Shown: positions 17,586-26,504, counted from the stretch's first letter. The stretch: DNA of 64,000 bases from Cohnella pontilimi (GCF_005049045.1 NZ_SUPK01000008.1:186001-250000); one strand, 5' to 3'. A program made the numbers and translations. Notes: generated from the letters alone by a model not told the origin.

Positions 17586-17621
17586 AGCCAACTCTGAGGT
17601 AATTCGGGGTTGGCTTTTTTT
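17586..17621 (+). terminator. Terminator of the cta block
   Basis: AGCCAAC (17586-17592) and GTTGGCT (17609-17615) form the stem, followed by a run of T. Confidence 0.85.
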
Positions 17622-17725
17622 CGTGCTTTGGACAATTGGACACGCAGTTCCGCATGTTCGCCAAGGTTGCCTAATATATTAGCAATAGTAGCCTAGGAAC
17701 CGAATCGGGAATGGGGGATGCCGGA

Positions 17726-18556
17726 ATGCTGCATATCGTCGCCTGCATCAAGCAGGTGCCGGATACGAAGATCATCAAGATGAATCCGAAAACGAACACA
17801 ATGGACCGGTCGAGTGCACCTGCGATTTTGAATCCGTACGATTCGCACGCGGTGGAGGAGGCGGTGAGGCTGCGGGCGAGGTACGGCGGTGTCGTTTCCG
17901 TGCTCACGATGGGTCCTCCGCCTGCTGTGAAGGCAATCAAAAAATGTATCGAAATCGGAGCGGACGACGGCTATATGATTACCGACCGTGCATTCGCCGG
18001 TGCGGATACGCTCGCCACCAGCTATGCGTTGACCAAAGCAATTGAGAAAATTGCCGCCATCCGTCCGATCGACCTGATTATTTGCGGCAAAATGACGATC
18101 GACGGAGATACCGGCCAAGTCGGCCCCGGGATTGCCCGCAGGCTCGACATTCCGCCGCTGACGTCGGTCAAGAAGGTAGCCGAGGTCAACAAAGAAGAAG
18201 GGTACGTCATTGTCCATCGCAAGCTGGAAGACGGCTACGAAGTGATTCGCTCTACGCTGCCCTGCCTGTTTTCAGTTGAGAAAGAGATCAATGAAGTGCC
18301 TTACTCGTCTATGCCTAACGTGCTGCGAGCCGCTCGTTACCAGCCGCATATTTGGTCGGTGAACGATCTGCCGGATATCGACCGGACGCAGCTGGGATTG
18401 AAGGGCTCACCCACAATCGTCAGCTCGGTCTGGGCGCCGGCCAAACCGCAAGGGGGCACGATGCTCGAAGGTCCGCCGCCGCAGCAAGTTCAACAATTGC
18501 TTGATGTTGTACTCCAGCGCAAAGAATTGTTCGAATCGAGAGGGGGCGCCTCATGA
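17726..18556 (+). CDS. fixA: Electron transfer flavoprotein beta subunit FixA
   Basis: 276 residues, opening MLHIVACIKQVPDTKIIKM as FixA/EtfB proteins do. AMP/FAD-binding and dimer segments are seen in LNPYDSHAVEEAVRLR and ICGKMTIDGDTGQVGPGIARRL. With FixB it forms the flavoprotein that, together with FixC and FixX, passes electrons to quinone and ferredoxin. In diazotrophs and some others this is a bifurcating NADH:ferredoxin/quinone enzyme. Start ATG 17726 follows GGGGG; an in-frame ATG five codons earlier is possible. Confidence 0.94.
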   Translation: MLHIVACIKQVPDTKIIKMNPKTNTMDRSSAPAILNPYDSHAVEEAVRLRARYGGVVSVLTMGPPPAVKAIKKCIEIGADDGYMITDRAFAGADTLATSYALTKAIEKIAAIRPIDLIICGKMTIDGDTGQVGPGIARRLDIPPLTSVKKVAEVNKEEGYVIVHRKLEDGYEVIRSTLPCLFSVEKEINEVPYSSMPNVLRAARYQPHIWSVNDLPDIDRTQLGLKGSPTIVSSVWAPAKPQGGTMLEGPPPQQVQQLLDVVLQRKELFESRGGAS

Positions 18557-19587
18557 ATTTCGACGATTATCGCGGCGTGTGGGTGTTCCTGGAGGAGAAG
18601 GACGGCGGCATCGCTCCCGTATCGCTGGAGCTGCTGGGTGCGGGAAGGCAACTGGCCGATAAACGGAAGACGCTGCTGTCCGGCGTTCTGATCGGAGAAG
18701 GCATTACGGACCTGGCGGAAACGGCTTTCGAATATGGCGCGGACCAAGTGTTTGTCTATGATGACCCCATTTATCGTCATTACCGGACAGAAGCTTTCAT
18801 GCGGGCCATGCTCGCTTGTGTGGAGAAGCATAAACCGGAAATATTGCTGTACGGCGCCACCTCGACCGGAAAAGATTTGGCCAGCGCAGTGGCGACCGAT
18901 TTGCCGACAGGATTGACCGCCGACACGACCCAGTTGGACGTCGAACAGGATACGGGACTGCTGCTGGCAAGCCGGCCGGCGTTCGGCGGCAACATTATGG
19001 CGACGATTCTCTGCAAAAAGTACCGTCCCCAGATGGCGACCGTCAGGCCCAAGGTGATGAAGGCACTTCCCCGTGAACCGGGCCGCACCGGCACAATTAT
19101 TGCCGAGAGCATTCCCTTGAAGGAAACCGATGTGCGGACCAAAGTGTTGGAGATCGTGCGGGCGACCACCCGGAGGGTGCGCATTGACGAAGCCGACATC
19201 ATCGTCTCCGGCGGCAAAGGACTCGGCAGTCCCCAAGGCTTCCAGCTCATACATACCCTCGCCGAAACGCTCGGAGCGGCGGTCGGCGCGAGCCGCGACG
19301 TGGTGGAAGCCGGCTGGATCGGCCACCATCACCAGGTCGGGCAGACCGGTGTAACCGTGACGCCTAAAATTTATTTCGCTATCGGCATCTCTGGAGCAAT
19401 CCAGCATCTTGTCGGCATGCAGAACTCCGGACTTATTATCGCCATCAACAAGGATCCGAAAGCGCCCATTTTCCAATCGTGCCATTACGGAATCGTCGGA
19501 GACGCCATGGAGATCGTCCCCATGCTCATCGAAGGGTTCCAATCCGCGTTGGGGAGAAAGGAAGAGGTCAATGCCGGAAAAGTTTGA
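18553..19587 (+). CDS. fixB: Electron transfer flavoprotein alpha subunit FixB
   Basis: 344 residues. The N-terminal domain has [22 protein letters not shown]. The C-terminal FAD domain carries [48 protein letters not shown] and [11 protein letters not shown], the ETF alpha signature. It overlaps fixA by 4 bp and fixC by 17 bp. The insertion [25 protein letters not shown] between the domains fits the family. Confidence 0.95.
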   Translation: MNFDDYRGVWVFLEEKDGGIAPVSLELLGAGRQLADKRKTLLSGVLIGEGITDLAETAFEYGADQVFVYDDPIYRHYRTEAFMRAMLACVEKHKPEILLYGATSTGKDLASAVATDLPTGLTADTTQLDVEQDTGLLLASRPAFGGNIMATILCKKYRPQMATVRPKVMKALPREPGRTGTIIAESIPLKETDVRTKVLEIVRATTRRVRIDEADIIVSGGKGLGSPQGFQLIHTLAETLGAAVGASRDVVEAGWIGHHHQVGQTGVTVTPKIYFAIGISGAIQHLVGMQNSGLIIAINKDPKAPIFQSCHYGIVGDAMEIVPMLIEGFQSALGRKEEVNAGKV

Positions 19588-20866
19588 CGCGATCGTGGTC
19601 GGAGCCGGCCCCGCGGGAACCGCGTGCGCCTATGAGCTCGCCAAAGCGGGGGTGAAGGTACTGCTGCTGGAGAGGGGAGAGTACCCCGGCTCCAAAAATG
19701 TGATGGGCGGCGTCCTCTATCGTCAAATGATGGAGGACATCATCCCGGACTTCCACAAGGAAGCGCCAATTGAGCGTCCGATCGTGGAGCAGCGGTTCAT
19801 GATGATGGATAAGACGTCGGCCGTCACCTTTTCGTACAAAGGCATGGAGTGGGCGCAAGAGCCCTACAACAATTTCACGGTACTGCGGGCCAAGTTCGAC
19901 CAATGGTTCGCCCAAAAAGCGGTGGAACTAGGGACACTGTTGATCTGCGAAACGGTGGCGCTCGAGTGTATCGTGCAGAACGGCAAAGTCGTCGGCGTGA
20001 GCACCGATCGCCCGGATGGCGACCTGTACGCGGATGTCGTCGTGCTGGCGGACGGCGTGAACTCTCTGCTTGCCAAGTCGCTCGGTTTCCACAAGGAATT
20101 CCGGCCCGACGAAGTGGCGCTGGCCACGATGGAGATTCTGAAGCTGGACAAAAAGATCATCGAGGACCGGTTTAATTTGGAGGAAGGCCAAGGCTGCACG
20201 ATCGAGCTGTTCGGAGACGCGACCAAGGGCATACTCGGCACCGGCTTTCTCTACACCAATAAAGACACGCTCAGCCTCGGGGTCGGAACGTTACTTTCCG
20301 GTCTCATCAAGCATAAAATAAAGCCTTACGAACTCCTCGAATATGTGAAAAATCATCCGATGATTCGTCCGTATGTTCAAGGCGCGGAGCCGCAGGAGTA
20401 TTTGGCGCATCTCATTCCGGAAGGCGGTTACCGGTCCATGCCTAAAGTGGCCGGCGACGGCGTGCTCGTGGTCGGGGATGCGGCGCAGCTCGTGAATGCG
20501 ATCCATCGCGAAGGCTCTAATTTGGCGATGACTTCCGGCAGGCTGGCGGCGGAGACGATCATCGCCGCGCGGGAGAGAGGGGACTACTCCGAGCAGGCAC
20601 TTGATGCCTACCGGCAGAAGCTGATGGACAGTTTCGTAGGACAGGACATGAAAAAGTACAAGGACGCTACGCACCATTTTGATAAGTTCCCGCAATATTT
20701 CGAGCAGTACATTCCGATGATGAACCGGGCAGCCAGCAAAATGCTTACGGTCGACGGCACACCCAAACGCGAAAAGCAAAAACAGATTTGGCGCGAGATC
20801 GGACCGGCGAAGGAGAAGTTCAAAATTGCCCGGGACGTGTACCGGGCCTGGAAGGTGATGAAATGA
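19571..20866 (+). CDS. fixC: FixC, ETF:quinone oxidoreductase-like flavoprotein
   Basis: 431 residues. The N-terminal dinucleotide fold is AIVVGAGPAGTACAYELAKAG and the second FAD motif is VLVVGDAAQLVNAIHREGSNLAM. The protein is membrane-peripheral and reduces quinone with electrons from FixAB. The start is ATG 19571, inside the last codons of fixB, behind GGGGAGAAAGGAAGAGG. Upstream in-frame sequence is out-of-frame fixB and was discarded. Confidence 0.95.
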   Translation: MPEKFDAIVVGAGPAGTACAYELAKAGVKVLLLERGEYPGSKNVMGGVLYRQMMEDIIPDFHKEAPIERPIVEQRFMMMDKTSAVTFSYKGMEWAQEPYNNFTVLRAKFDQWFAQKAVELGTLLICETVALECIVQNGKVVGVSTDRPDGDLYADVVVLADGVNSLLAKSLGFHKEFRPDEVALATMEILKLDKKIIEDRFNLEEGQGCTIELFGDATKGILGTGFLYTNKDTLSLGVGTLLSGLIKHKIKPYELLEYVKNHPMIRPYVQGAEPQEYLAHLIPEGGYRSMPKVAGDGVLVVGDAAQLVNAIHREGSNLAMTSGRLAAETIIAARERGDYSEQALDAYRQKLMDSFVGQDMKKYKDATHHFDKFPQYFEQYIPMMNRAASKMLTVDGTPKREKQKQIWREIGPAKEKFKIARDVYRAWKVMK

Positions 20867-21171
20867 GCGAGACGCAGGCGGCGCCCGCTAAAGCGGCGAC
20901 CATCGAAGAGAAGCAGTACTTGCTGCGCTTTAACGCGGATACGCAGTCTCACCTCCACGTCATGGATCCCCAAGTGTGCCTCACCAGCTGCCCCGATAAA
21001 ATATGCACCATTTTTTGCCCGGCGGAAGTGTACAAATGGGAGGATATCCGCATGCACGTCGGCTACGAAGGCTGTCACGAATGCGGAAGCTGCCGGATCG
21101 GCTGTCCTCATCAGAACATCAAATGGGTATATCCCAAAGGCGGTCACGGGATCGTGTTTCGACTCGGCTAA
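20863..21171 (+). CDS. fixX: Ferredoxin-like protein FixX
   Basis: 102 residues. Two cysteine clusters are visible: CLTSCPDKICTIFCPAEVY and YEGCHECGSCRIGCPHQNI. Together they match the FixX/ETF-QO iron-sulfur domain. FixX carries electrons between FixC and quinone or ferredoxin. The start overlaps fixC by 4 bp (ATGA). Confidence 0.94.
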   Translation: MSETQAAPAKAATIEEKQYLLRFNADTQSHLHVMDPQVCLTSCPDKICTIFCPAEVYKWEDIRMHVGYEGCHECGSCRIGCPHQNIKWVYPKGGHGIVFRLG

Positions 21172-21185
21172 CGGGGGTGACGGGC

Positions 21186-21347
21186 ATGGCGTTGCTAAAT
21201 GTCGGCGATCAGGTGGTGTACGTACCGGACGGCTCCAAAGGCATCATTCTTGAAGTACAGGAGAACCTGTATCACATCGTGTGGGAGGACCATTTCAGCA
21301 GCTGGGAGCGGGGCGAATCGCTGCTCAAGCAAGAAGCTCCGCCGTGA
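21186..21347 (+). CDS. Small SH3-like protein linked to fixABCX (53 aa)
   Basis: 53 residues reading LLNVGDQVVYVPDGSKG, then EVQENLYHIVWEDHFSSWERGESLL. The short alternating strands look like a KOW- or SH3-type barrel. ATG 21186 follows ACGGGGGTGACGGGC and starts 14 bp after fixX, so it should be the fifth gene of the operon. No family name is recognised. A role in assembly or control of the Fix complex is only a guess from position. Confidence 0.7.
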   Translation: MALLNVGDQVVYVPDGSKGIILEVQENLYHIVWEDHFSSWERGESLLKQEAPP

Positions 21348-21366
21348 AATGGAACGAGGCAAAGAA

Positions 21367-21406
21367 AGAAGCGGTCCCGTGAGTTCACGAGAACGCTTCT
21401 TTTTTT
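21367..21406 (+). terminator. Terminator of the fix operon
   Basis: AGAAGCG (21367-21373) pairs with CGCTTCT (21394-21400), with inner pairs CTCGTGAA/TTCACGAG-like, then seven T. A-rich sequence on the other side lets it serve the convergent glycosyltransferase operon as well. Confidence 0.8.
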
Positions 21407-22593
21407 GCCGCTATGCGGGATAACGGCGATAGGGCCATCCGGCACACGCTCACGGCCGCGTAGGCAGAGAAGAGGATGATCAGCGGCATGACGGTGAAAT
21501 TGTACCGGTATTCCGGTATGAACAACAGCCGAACGCATGACATGACTGCCACGACAACGAACAGCAGCGTCAACGGTTCCCGCCATTTGCGGAGACTGAG
21601 CAGCATGCCTAGCAGTCCCGAGAAAATCAGGAAAAGATGATAAAAGTTTCGCTTAGAAAGAACATCATATTGGGGACGATGTCCGGCGCCAAAGAACGGT
21701 TTCCCGTACGTATATTCCAGCTTGCCGATCGTAAACCACTTGAGGAACAGTCCCGTGTGCTCCGTAAATCCGACTCTCAGTCTTTCAATAGCCACCTGCT
21801 TCTGGGTTTTGCCGTGCCGGTCGACGAGCCCGTCATCCCAGTTTTTGTACGGATACGTTCCGGCCGCGAAAGGGTTGGTCTGCGTAGCCGTCAAGACGAC
21901 CCGATCCAGGCTGACGAGATTACGAATCCACCAGGGAGACATGATAAGGGCGAGTCCGGCCAGGGTGACAGCTAGAGGCTTCCAAAAGCGGCGGTCCTTC
22001 GTCTGAAGCCAGTAAAACAAATATAATGGCACGAATAACGGCATGAACTCCGGACGGATCAGCGCCGTGGCGCCGAGCAGCAAACCTGCAAGGAGTGCGT
22101 GTCTGAGTTTGCGGGATTCAAACGCGATCAATTGAACATATAAATAGGCGGTGAGCATGAATGTCGCGGGAACCTCGGTAAGGATTGCGCCGTTCGTCCA
22201 TACGAAAGAAGGATACACGGCGGCGAACAAAGCAGTCAGCAACGCCGTAAGATCGCCCGCCCAGCGCCTGGCCATCAGGAAGAGCAGAACGAGGGTGCCC
22301 ATGCTGAGCGCTGCATTTAAGTATCTTAAATACGGAAATGGATCGTGTATGCGGTAATCGACCATTTTGTACACCGCAGCCATAATGAGCGGATAGCCGG
22401 GCGTCACTTGGGCGTTCGGCTTCGTATCTTTATAGGCGTATGTGCCGGTCTCGATCCATTGGCGTACCATGATGTCATAGTTATACGTATCGTGTGGGAT
22501 GACATGTTGAACGGACCGGAGGAAATCGATGCGTAAAAAGGCGGCAAGCAGCAAAACGAGTGCAAAAGCAGCCCAAAGCCATTTTTTATTCAT
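21385..22593 (-). CDS. GT-C membrane glycosyltransferase (PMT/ArnT-like)
   Basis: 402 residues with about nine to ten helices. The first external loop has the acidic motif HVIPHDTYNYDIMVRQW and QVTPGYPLIMAAVY, as in GT39/GT83 enzymes that use polyprenyl-phosphate sugars. Such proteins transfer the sugar to a polymer or protein outside the membrane. It ends the four-gene minus-strand operon GT2-DUF2304-SMR-GT-C. Start ATG 22593 has GGAGGTCAACCTTC upstream. Confidence 0.85.
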   Translation of the reverse strand: MNKKWLWAAFALVLLLAAFLRIDFLRSVQHVIPHDTYNYDIMVRQWIETGTYAYKDTKPNAQVTPGYPLIMAAVYKMVDYRIHDPFPYLRYLNAALSMGTLVLLFLMARRWAGDLTALLTALFAAVYPSFVWTNGAILTEVPATFMLTAYLYVQLIAFESRKLRHALLAGLLLGATALIRPEFMPLFVPLYLFYWLQTKDRRFWKPLAVTLAGLALIMSPWWIRNLVSLDRVVLTATQTNPFAAGTYPYKNWDDGLVDRHGKTQKQVAIERLRVGFTEHTGLFLKWFTIGKLEYTYGKPFFGAGHRPQYDVLSKRNFYHLFLIFSGLLGMLLSLRKWREPLTLLFVVVAVMSCVRLLFIPEYRYNFTVMPLIILFSAYAAVSVCRMALSPLSRIAAKKEAFS

Positions 22594-22623
22594 GAAGGTT
22601 GACCTCCAACATCCAAAGGGGCG

Positions 22624-22971
22624 TTATTTCCAACTGAGCACGGTGATGCCGGCCAGAATCACGAGAGCGCCGAACCAACGATTCGGCGGAATGGTTTCAT
22701 GAAACAGCAGCAGAGCGGCCAGAAGCGCAATAATGAAGGCAAAGCTCTGCAGAGGATAGGCAATGCTCAGCGGAAGCCGCGATAAAACAAAAAGCCACAC
22801 CACGGTGGCGATGCCGTAAATGACAATGCCCAGTAAAATGAGCGGGGAGAACATCACCTGCAGCCAGTTGTCCGCTTGCAGACCGCCCGCTTTGGAAAGA
22901 CCGATTTTCCAAACGATTTGACCGGTCACGAGAAGCACGATATTCAGCAGCAGGGCGGAATATATCATCAT
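22624..22971 (-). CDS. SMR/EamA-type small membrane protein, candidate lipid-sugar flippase
   Basis: 115 residues with four helices. The pattern IYGIATVVWLFVLSRLPLSIAYPLQSFAFIIALLAALLLF is typical of the ArnE/ArnF and EmrE-like flippases of undecaprenyl-phosphate sugars. The tail PPNRWFGALVILAGITVLSWK is the family's last helix. Its start overlaps the DUF2304 stop (ATGA), and the GT-C gene follows 30 bp later. Flippase function is inferred from family and neighbours. Confidence 0.8.
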   Translation of the reverse strand: MMIYSALLLNIVLLVTGQIVWKIGLSKAGGLQADNWLQVMFSPLILLGIVIYGIATVVWLFVLSRLPLSIAYPLQSFAFIIALLAALLLFHETIPPNRWFGALVILAGITVLSWK

Positions 22972-23327
22972 GGCCGGTCGGCTCCTTGCTCATATTTCTC
23001 CAGATCATGCTTCATGATTCCAAGCTCCTGGGTCAACCGGACAATGCGTTCCGCCAGCCGGGAAACGACCACCGTCAGATGAAGGATAAGCAGCAGACAA
23101 AGCGTAATGCCCACAAGGAAAAGCAAGGAAGGCGCATATTTGAAGCCCAACAGGGCGGCAGTCGTATCGAGCAATTTCGTGTTCAGGGAAAAAACGAGGA
23201 TGATGGCACAAAAAAACAGCCACAGCAGCGAGTATTGTTCTCTTAAATACCGCCTGCGAATTAGCTGCAGCACGAGTACCAACAGCGCTAGGCTAAGCGC
23301 CATGGTAACGATTTGAACCTTCTCCAC
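22968..23327 (-). CDS. DUF2304 membrane protein
   Basis: 119 residues with three helices and a C-terminal coiled coil, VVVSRLAERIVRLTQELGIMKHDLEKYE. The motif RRRYLREQYSLLWLFFCAIIL is the DUF2304 signature. These proteins very often accompany GT2 polyprenyl-phosphate glycosyltransferases, but their role is unknown. It sits between the GT2 and SMR genes and is coupled to the latter. Confidence 0.85.
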   Translation of the reverse strand: MEKVQIVTMALSLALLVLVLQLIRRRYLREQYSLLWLFFCAIILVFSLNTKLLDTTAALLGFKYAPSLLFLVGITLCLLLILHLTVVVSRLAERIVRLTQELGIMKHDLEKYEQGADRP

Positions 23328-23344
23328 CCGGAATCCTCCTTTGT

Positions 23345-24046
23345 CTAGCGAAAGCTTTTCATCATGATGGAGAGCGAAACTTTGACCATATAATATACCG
23401 ACTTCAAAGAAGTGATGGACGAGCGGCCGGATTGGCGCTGTTCCATCTCGACGGGTACCTCCTTGATGCGGAACTTCTCTTTTTTGACCAGGATCAGAGA
23501 ATCGACCTCCGGATAATCGGTGGAATAATCCTCTGCAAACATCTCGATCACTTTACGGTTGATCGCCCGGAAGCCGGAAGTGACATCTTTGAGCGGCTGG
23601 CGCGCGAATAAGGTGACGAGAGAAGACAGAATGACGATGCCGGTACGGCGGCCGGCGGAAGAACGGTAGCCTGTTCGTTCGACGAACCGCGAGCCTACGA
23701 CCATATCCGCTTCGCCGAGACGAATCGGCTCCAAAACTTTGTCCAGTTCCTCCGGTTTATGCTGTCCGTCGGCATCCACTTGAACCGCCGCGTCGTAGCC
23801 TCTGGCGGCCGCATAGCGATAGCCGGTCTGTACCGCTCCTCCGATGCCCAGGTTTTGCGGGAGGGTGATGACATGCGCGCCTGCGGATTTGGCCACTTGC
23901 TCCGTGCGGTCGGACGATCCGTCGTTCACGACGAGGACGGTAAAGTCGGGGTGGAGCTGCAGAATTCGGCGAATGACTTGAAAAATGCTGCGTTCTTCGT
24001 TATAAGCTGGGATAATAATACATACGTTCATCTTTTCCGAGTTCAA
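23345..24046 (-). CDS. GT2 polyprenyl-phosphate glycosyltransferase (DPM1-like)
   Basis: About 233 residues. The GT-A fold is clear: CIIIPAYNEERSIFQVI, VLVVNDGSSDRTEQVA, NLGIGGAVQTGYRYA, and the metal-binding QVDADGQHKPEEL. DPM1-like enzymes load a sugar onto undecaprenyl-phosphate. No C-terminal membrane helices are present, which fits a system with a separate flippase. TTG 24046 is preferred because AAGGAGGCAGTGTTC is placed correctly for it; ATG 24031 is the alternative. Confidence 0.88.
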   Translation of the reverse strand: MNSEKMNVCIIIPAYNEERSIFQVIRRILQLHPDFTVLVVNDGSSDRTEQVAKSAGAHVITLPQNLGIGGAVQTGYRYAAARGYDAAVQVDADGQHKPEELDKVLEPIRLGEADMVVGSRFVERTGYRSSAGRRTGIVILSSLVTLFARQPLKDVTSGFRAINRKVIEMFAEDYSTDYPEVDSLILVKKEKFRIKEVPVEMEQRQSGRSSITSLKSVYYMVKVSLSIMMKSFR

Positions 24047-24156
24047 GAACACTGCCTCCTTCGACCCACTACCTTTCACTATGTACCTTAATCGTCAGAG
24101 CATTGTTCTCCAGTTATTTTTTTTATGTTAAGTTCCTGATTGGAATTTCTCGAAAA

Positions 24157-24176
24157 ATGTACGGAGAAAGGTACAT
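24157..24176. promoter_or_regulatory. Inverted repeat ATGTAC-N8-GTACAT upstream of the glycosylation operon
   Basis: A perfect 6-bp inverted repeat (24157-24162 and 24171-24176) lies between the divergent GT2 gene and the small lipoprotein frame. Another ATGTAC occurs at 24081-24086. It could be an operator for either side; no regulator is known. Confidence 0.35.
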
Positions 24177-24250
24177 AAACATTTAACCTTATTTTGAGGG
24201 AGTAGAAACCTAAAATGCCGCTCACATTGGAGAAGGAGGTTGATCATGAT

Positions 24251-24586
24251 ATGTTCAGAGGCCGGATAAGAGGGGTAATCCCGATGATTATGCTTGCGGC
24301 GGCGGTCTTGGTGTCATGCGAGAAACCGGTCGACAGGGATGTGCCGGCATCGGCGAAAGTAACCGCGTCTTCGGCGGTTTCGGTTGCATCCGCCGCCCAC
24401 AATTGCCGCAAGAGTGCTTGGTTCAATTATGGAGTAGTGCGCTCGCGAAGCTGTCGAGAACCAACGGAAAAAGCCGGAATTAAGACTGGTGAAATGAACG
24501 GTAATAGGAGCAAGAGCGGTGGCGTTCCGATTCTGGTGAATGTGAATAACCAAGCAAGACAGAAGAAACGGGAGATCGTCTTTTGA
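24251..24586 (+). CDS. Possible small lipoprotein (111 aa), doubtful
   Basis: ATG 24251 lies 11 bases after GAGAAGGAGG. Residues 1-25 form a signal peptide with a lipobox-like VLVSC, giving a mature start CEKPVDRDV. The rest is low-complexity Ala/Ser, then basic and unlike any family I know. It may be a degenerate or frameshifted lipoprotein. A hairpin with a long T-run follows at 24625-24647, which supports a real transcription unit. Confidence 0.4.
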   Translation: MFRGRIRGVIPMIMLAAAVLVSCEKPVDRDVPASAKVTASSAVSVASAAHNCRKSAWFNYGVVRSRSCREPTEKAGIKTGEMNGNRSKSGGVPILVNVNNQARQKKREIVF

Positions 24587-24948
24587 TCAGAACGTACGGT
24601 TTTTTCGAATGTTCCACGAACACAAAAACGCTCTTCAGGGCGTTTTTTTGCGTGAATATGGGGATCGGGCGCTCGGACTTTCGGTTGAAAACCTGAGGGA
24701 TAAAACAGCCCTAAATCATCGACTGAATCCGACAGGATTATCTGACAATTATAGACTAAATTGCTATTGTTAATATTTTCAATTGAGAGCAATATGGAGC
24801 TGTAGCCGGCAAGTTACTTAAAATTTAATACTAGACAAGAGGTGGTAGGAAAACGTTTTAAGATAGCAATACCCGAGAGTATTTGTGTCGAGCGAGGTCG
24901 GTCGTGCAGAAATGTTCGCGGTACAATAAAATATTGGAGGGATTAATA
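24587..24948. other. Non-coding AT-rich interval with one terminator
   Basis: ACGCTC (24629-24634) and GGGCGT (24639-24644) form a short stem followed by seven T, a terminator for the upstream frame. The rest is AT-rich and contains no convincing gene. ATTGCT and AGCAAT at about 24759 and 24786 form an inverted repeat. The promoter of the secreted-protein gene presumably lies here, but no clear -35/-10 pair was found. Confidence 0.5.
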
Positions 24949-25611
24949 ATGAAATTTATGAAACAGAAGTTACTCGCCATGGTTGTGCTAGCGATAATGA
25001 CTGTGCTTTCCCCATTATCTGTATTTGCGTCCACTATAACTCCGCAGACAGTCAACCCTGGTGCTGTCGCTGAATTGACCATTTATGCTGTTTCTGATTC
25101 ACCAGCTGGGAATCCAGCTAGCGATGATGGACATGCTTGGGTAACTATTACCAACTACAAAACAACAAGTATTACTGTTGGCACGTTACCAGGTATTGCG
25201 CAATATAAAACGGTTTCGGTTGGAACATGGGGTAATAAGAGTGAACATAGTGGGGTATGGTATAATTTAGAATCCAAATTCAATTTCCAAGCGCATTCAA
25301 CTTACAGCGGCCGTGTATCTCTTTCAATGGACCTAGATTCTGGTCAATTGAGTACTGTAAATAATTACATTGCTAGCCATGATTATTATACTGGTTTACT
25401 TAACTGTTCATCCTTTGCGCAGGATGTTTGGAACTCAGTGGCCCCTTCAAATATGCAAGTTAGTAACGGCGCACCGCTTAATACACCAACAGCATTGCGA
25501 GATTCCATCAAGTCAAAGTCTGGATACATCACGAACCGTTCCATTTCGTATGACTATCTCGTTTATTATGGCAATGGATATGCATCTCCGATTCGCAGCA
25601 CACAATATTAA
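24949..25611 (+). CDS. Secreted protein with permuted papain-like (LRAT/NlpC-type) catalytic signature
   Basis: 220 residues. A classical signal peptide ends at VFA-S (residue 27). His62 in DDGHAWVTITN precedes Cys153 in LLNCSSFAQDVWNSV, the His-before-Cys order of circularly permuted NlpC/P60 or LRAT-like hydrolases. Between them lie aromatic strands such as GVWYNLESKFNF. A peptidoglycan amidase or acyltransferase role is possible but unproven. The coding region is far more AT-rich than its neighbours, a sign of transfer. GGAGGGATTAATA precedes ATG 24949. Confidence 0.7.
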   Translation: MKFMKQKLLAMVVLAIMTVLSPLSVFASTITPQTVNPGAVAELTIYAVSDSPAGNPASDDGHAWVTITNYKTTSITVGTLPGIAQYKTVSVGTWGNKSEHSGVWYNLESKFNFQAHSTYSGRVSLSMDLDSGQLSTVNNYIASHDYYTGLLNCSSFAQDVWNSVAPSNMQVSNGAPLNTPTALRDSIKSKSGYITNRSISYDYLVYYGNGYASPIRSTQY

Positions 25612-25676
25612 TCAATGTTAGCTAGTAAGACATCTAAACTGAATTGTGGCGCAACTTTAAAAAATTAAGATTTTGA

Positions 25677-25735
25677 GACACCTCAGGCTGGTACGATCGC
25701 GATGCGATATACCATATAGAGGTGTCCTTAATCTT
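25677..25735 (+). terminator. Long bipartite hairpin
   Basis: GACACCTC (25677-25684) pairs with GAGGTGTC (25719-25726). Inside, TGGTA pairs with TACCA. A T-rich stretch follows, so it probably terminates the secreted-protein gene. Confidence 0.65.
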
Positions 25736-25761
25736 TTTAATTGGATCAGAGGTGAAAATAT

Positions 25762-26130
25762 ATGCCTATATACAAGAGAAGGATCATTTTAGCAGTTATT
25801 TTAGCTCTGTTAGTGTTAGTACTTGGATTTGTTTTTTTATCGTTTGTCTCGAAGGTAATAAATCCAAACTATGTGGTTATAAGAAACATTCATGTGAGTG
25901 CTAAGGAAACTGTTATAGCAGGAAACTTTGCCGAGAGTGCCGCAAAATACACTGGTTATACCGTTAGTAAAAAAGACAAAAAACTATATATTAAAATAAA
26001 AGCAAGCTCCTTCGCTTTCGGTAATAAAAGCGATACTTTTAACATCACTATAGATAGAACGAAATATGGAGAAGTAAACGAAGTTTATCTGAGTAATGGA
26101 TCCATACAACGAAAAATATGGCCGAGTTAA
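25762..26130 (+). CDS. Small membrane-anchored hypothetical protein (122 aa)
   Basis: One N-terminal helix (residues 8-31) is followed by a 90-residue external domain with lysine-rich strands, SKKDKKLYIKIKASSFAFG and SDTFNITIDRTKYGEVNEVYLSNG. ATG 25762 follows AGAGGTGAAAATAT. Base composition is AT-rich like the upstream gene, so both probably arrived together. No family recognised. A partner or immunity role for the upstream hydrolase is speculation. Confidence 0.6.
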   Translation: MPIYKRRIILAVILALLVLVLGFVFLSFVSKVINPNYVVIRNIHVSAKETVIAGNFAESAAKYTGYTVSKKDKKLYIKIKASSFAFGNKSDTFNITIDRTKYGEVNEVYLSNGSIQRKIWPS

Positions 26131-26150
26131 TTTGGTTCAAATTTAGTATA

Positions 26151-26190
26151 AGGGAGGTACGATTAACATCGTATCTCCCTATTTTTATTT
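26151..26190 (+). terminator. Intrinsic terminator
   Basis: AGGGAGGTACGAT (26151-26163) and ATCGTATCTCCCT (26168-26180) form a 13-bp stem with one G-T pair, followed by ATTTTTATTT. Confidence 0.88.
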
Positions 26191-26504
26191 GCATGAAGAT
26201 CATGGACATGTCCATTCATTCAAGACGAATTCGCACGCTTGTTCATAAAATAAGTCATTAGGTATGAATGGCATACGTAACATCGGACTCGACAACGAGA
26301 TCGACTGCGTGGACTTCTATAAACCAAAATGCAGGGGATATCGGGTATAAAAGGTGCTTTCGTGTGGGAGTTACAGAAAAAGATAGAAGGCGGGACAGGA
26401 AACCCGTTAGAAAACAACACGTGAGTTTTCTAATGATGAGGGTCTGATCGGTAATATTCATCGATCTTTGGATGTAGCAATCCCCAGAGGGGATAATCGC
26501 GGAG

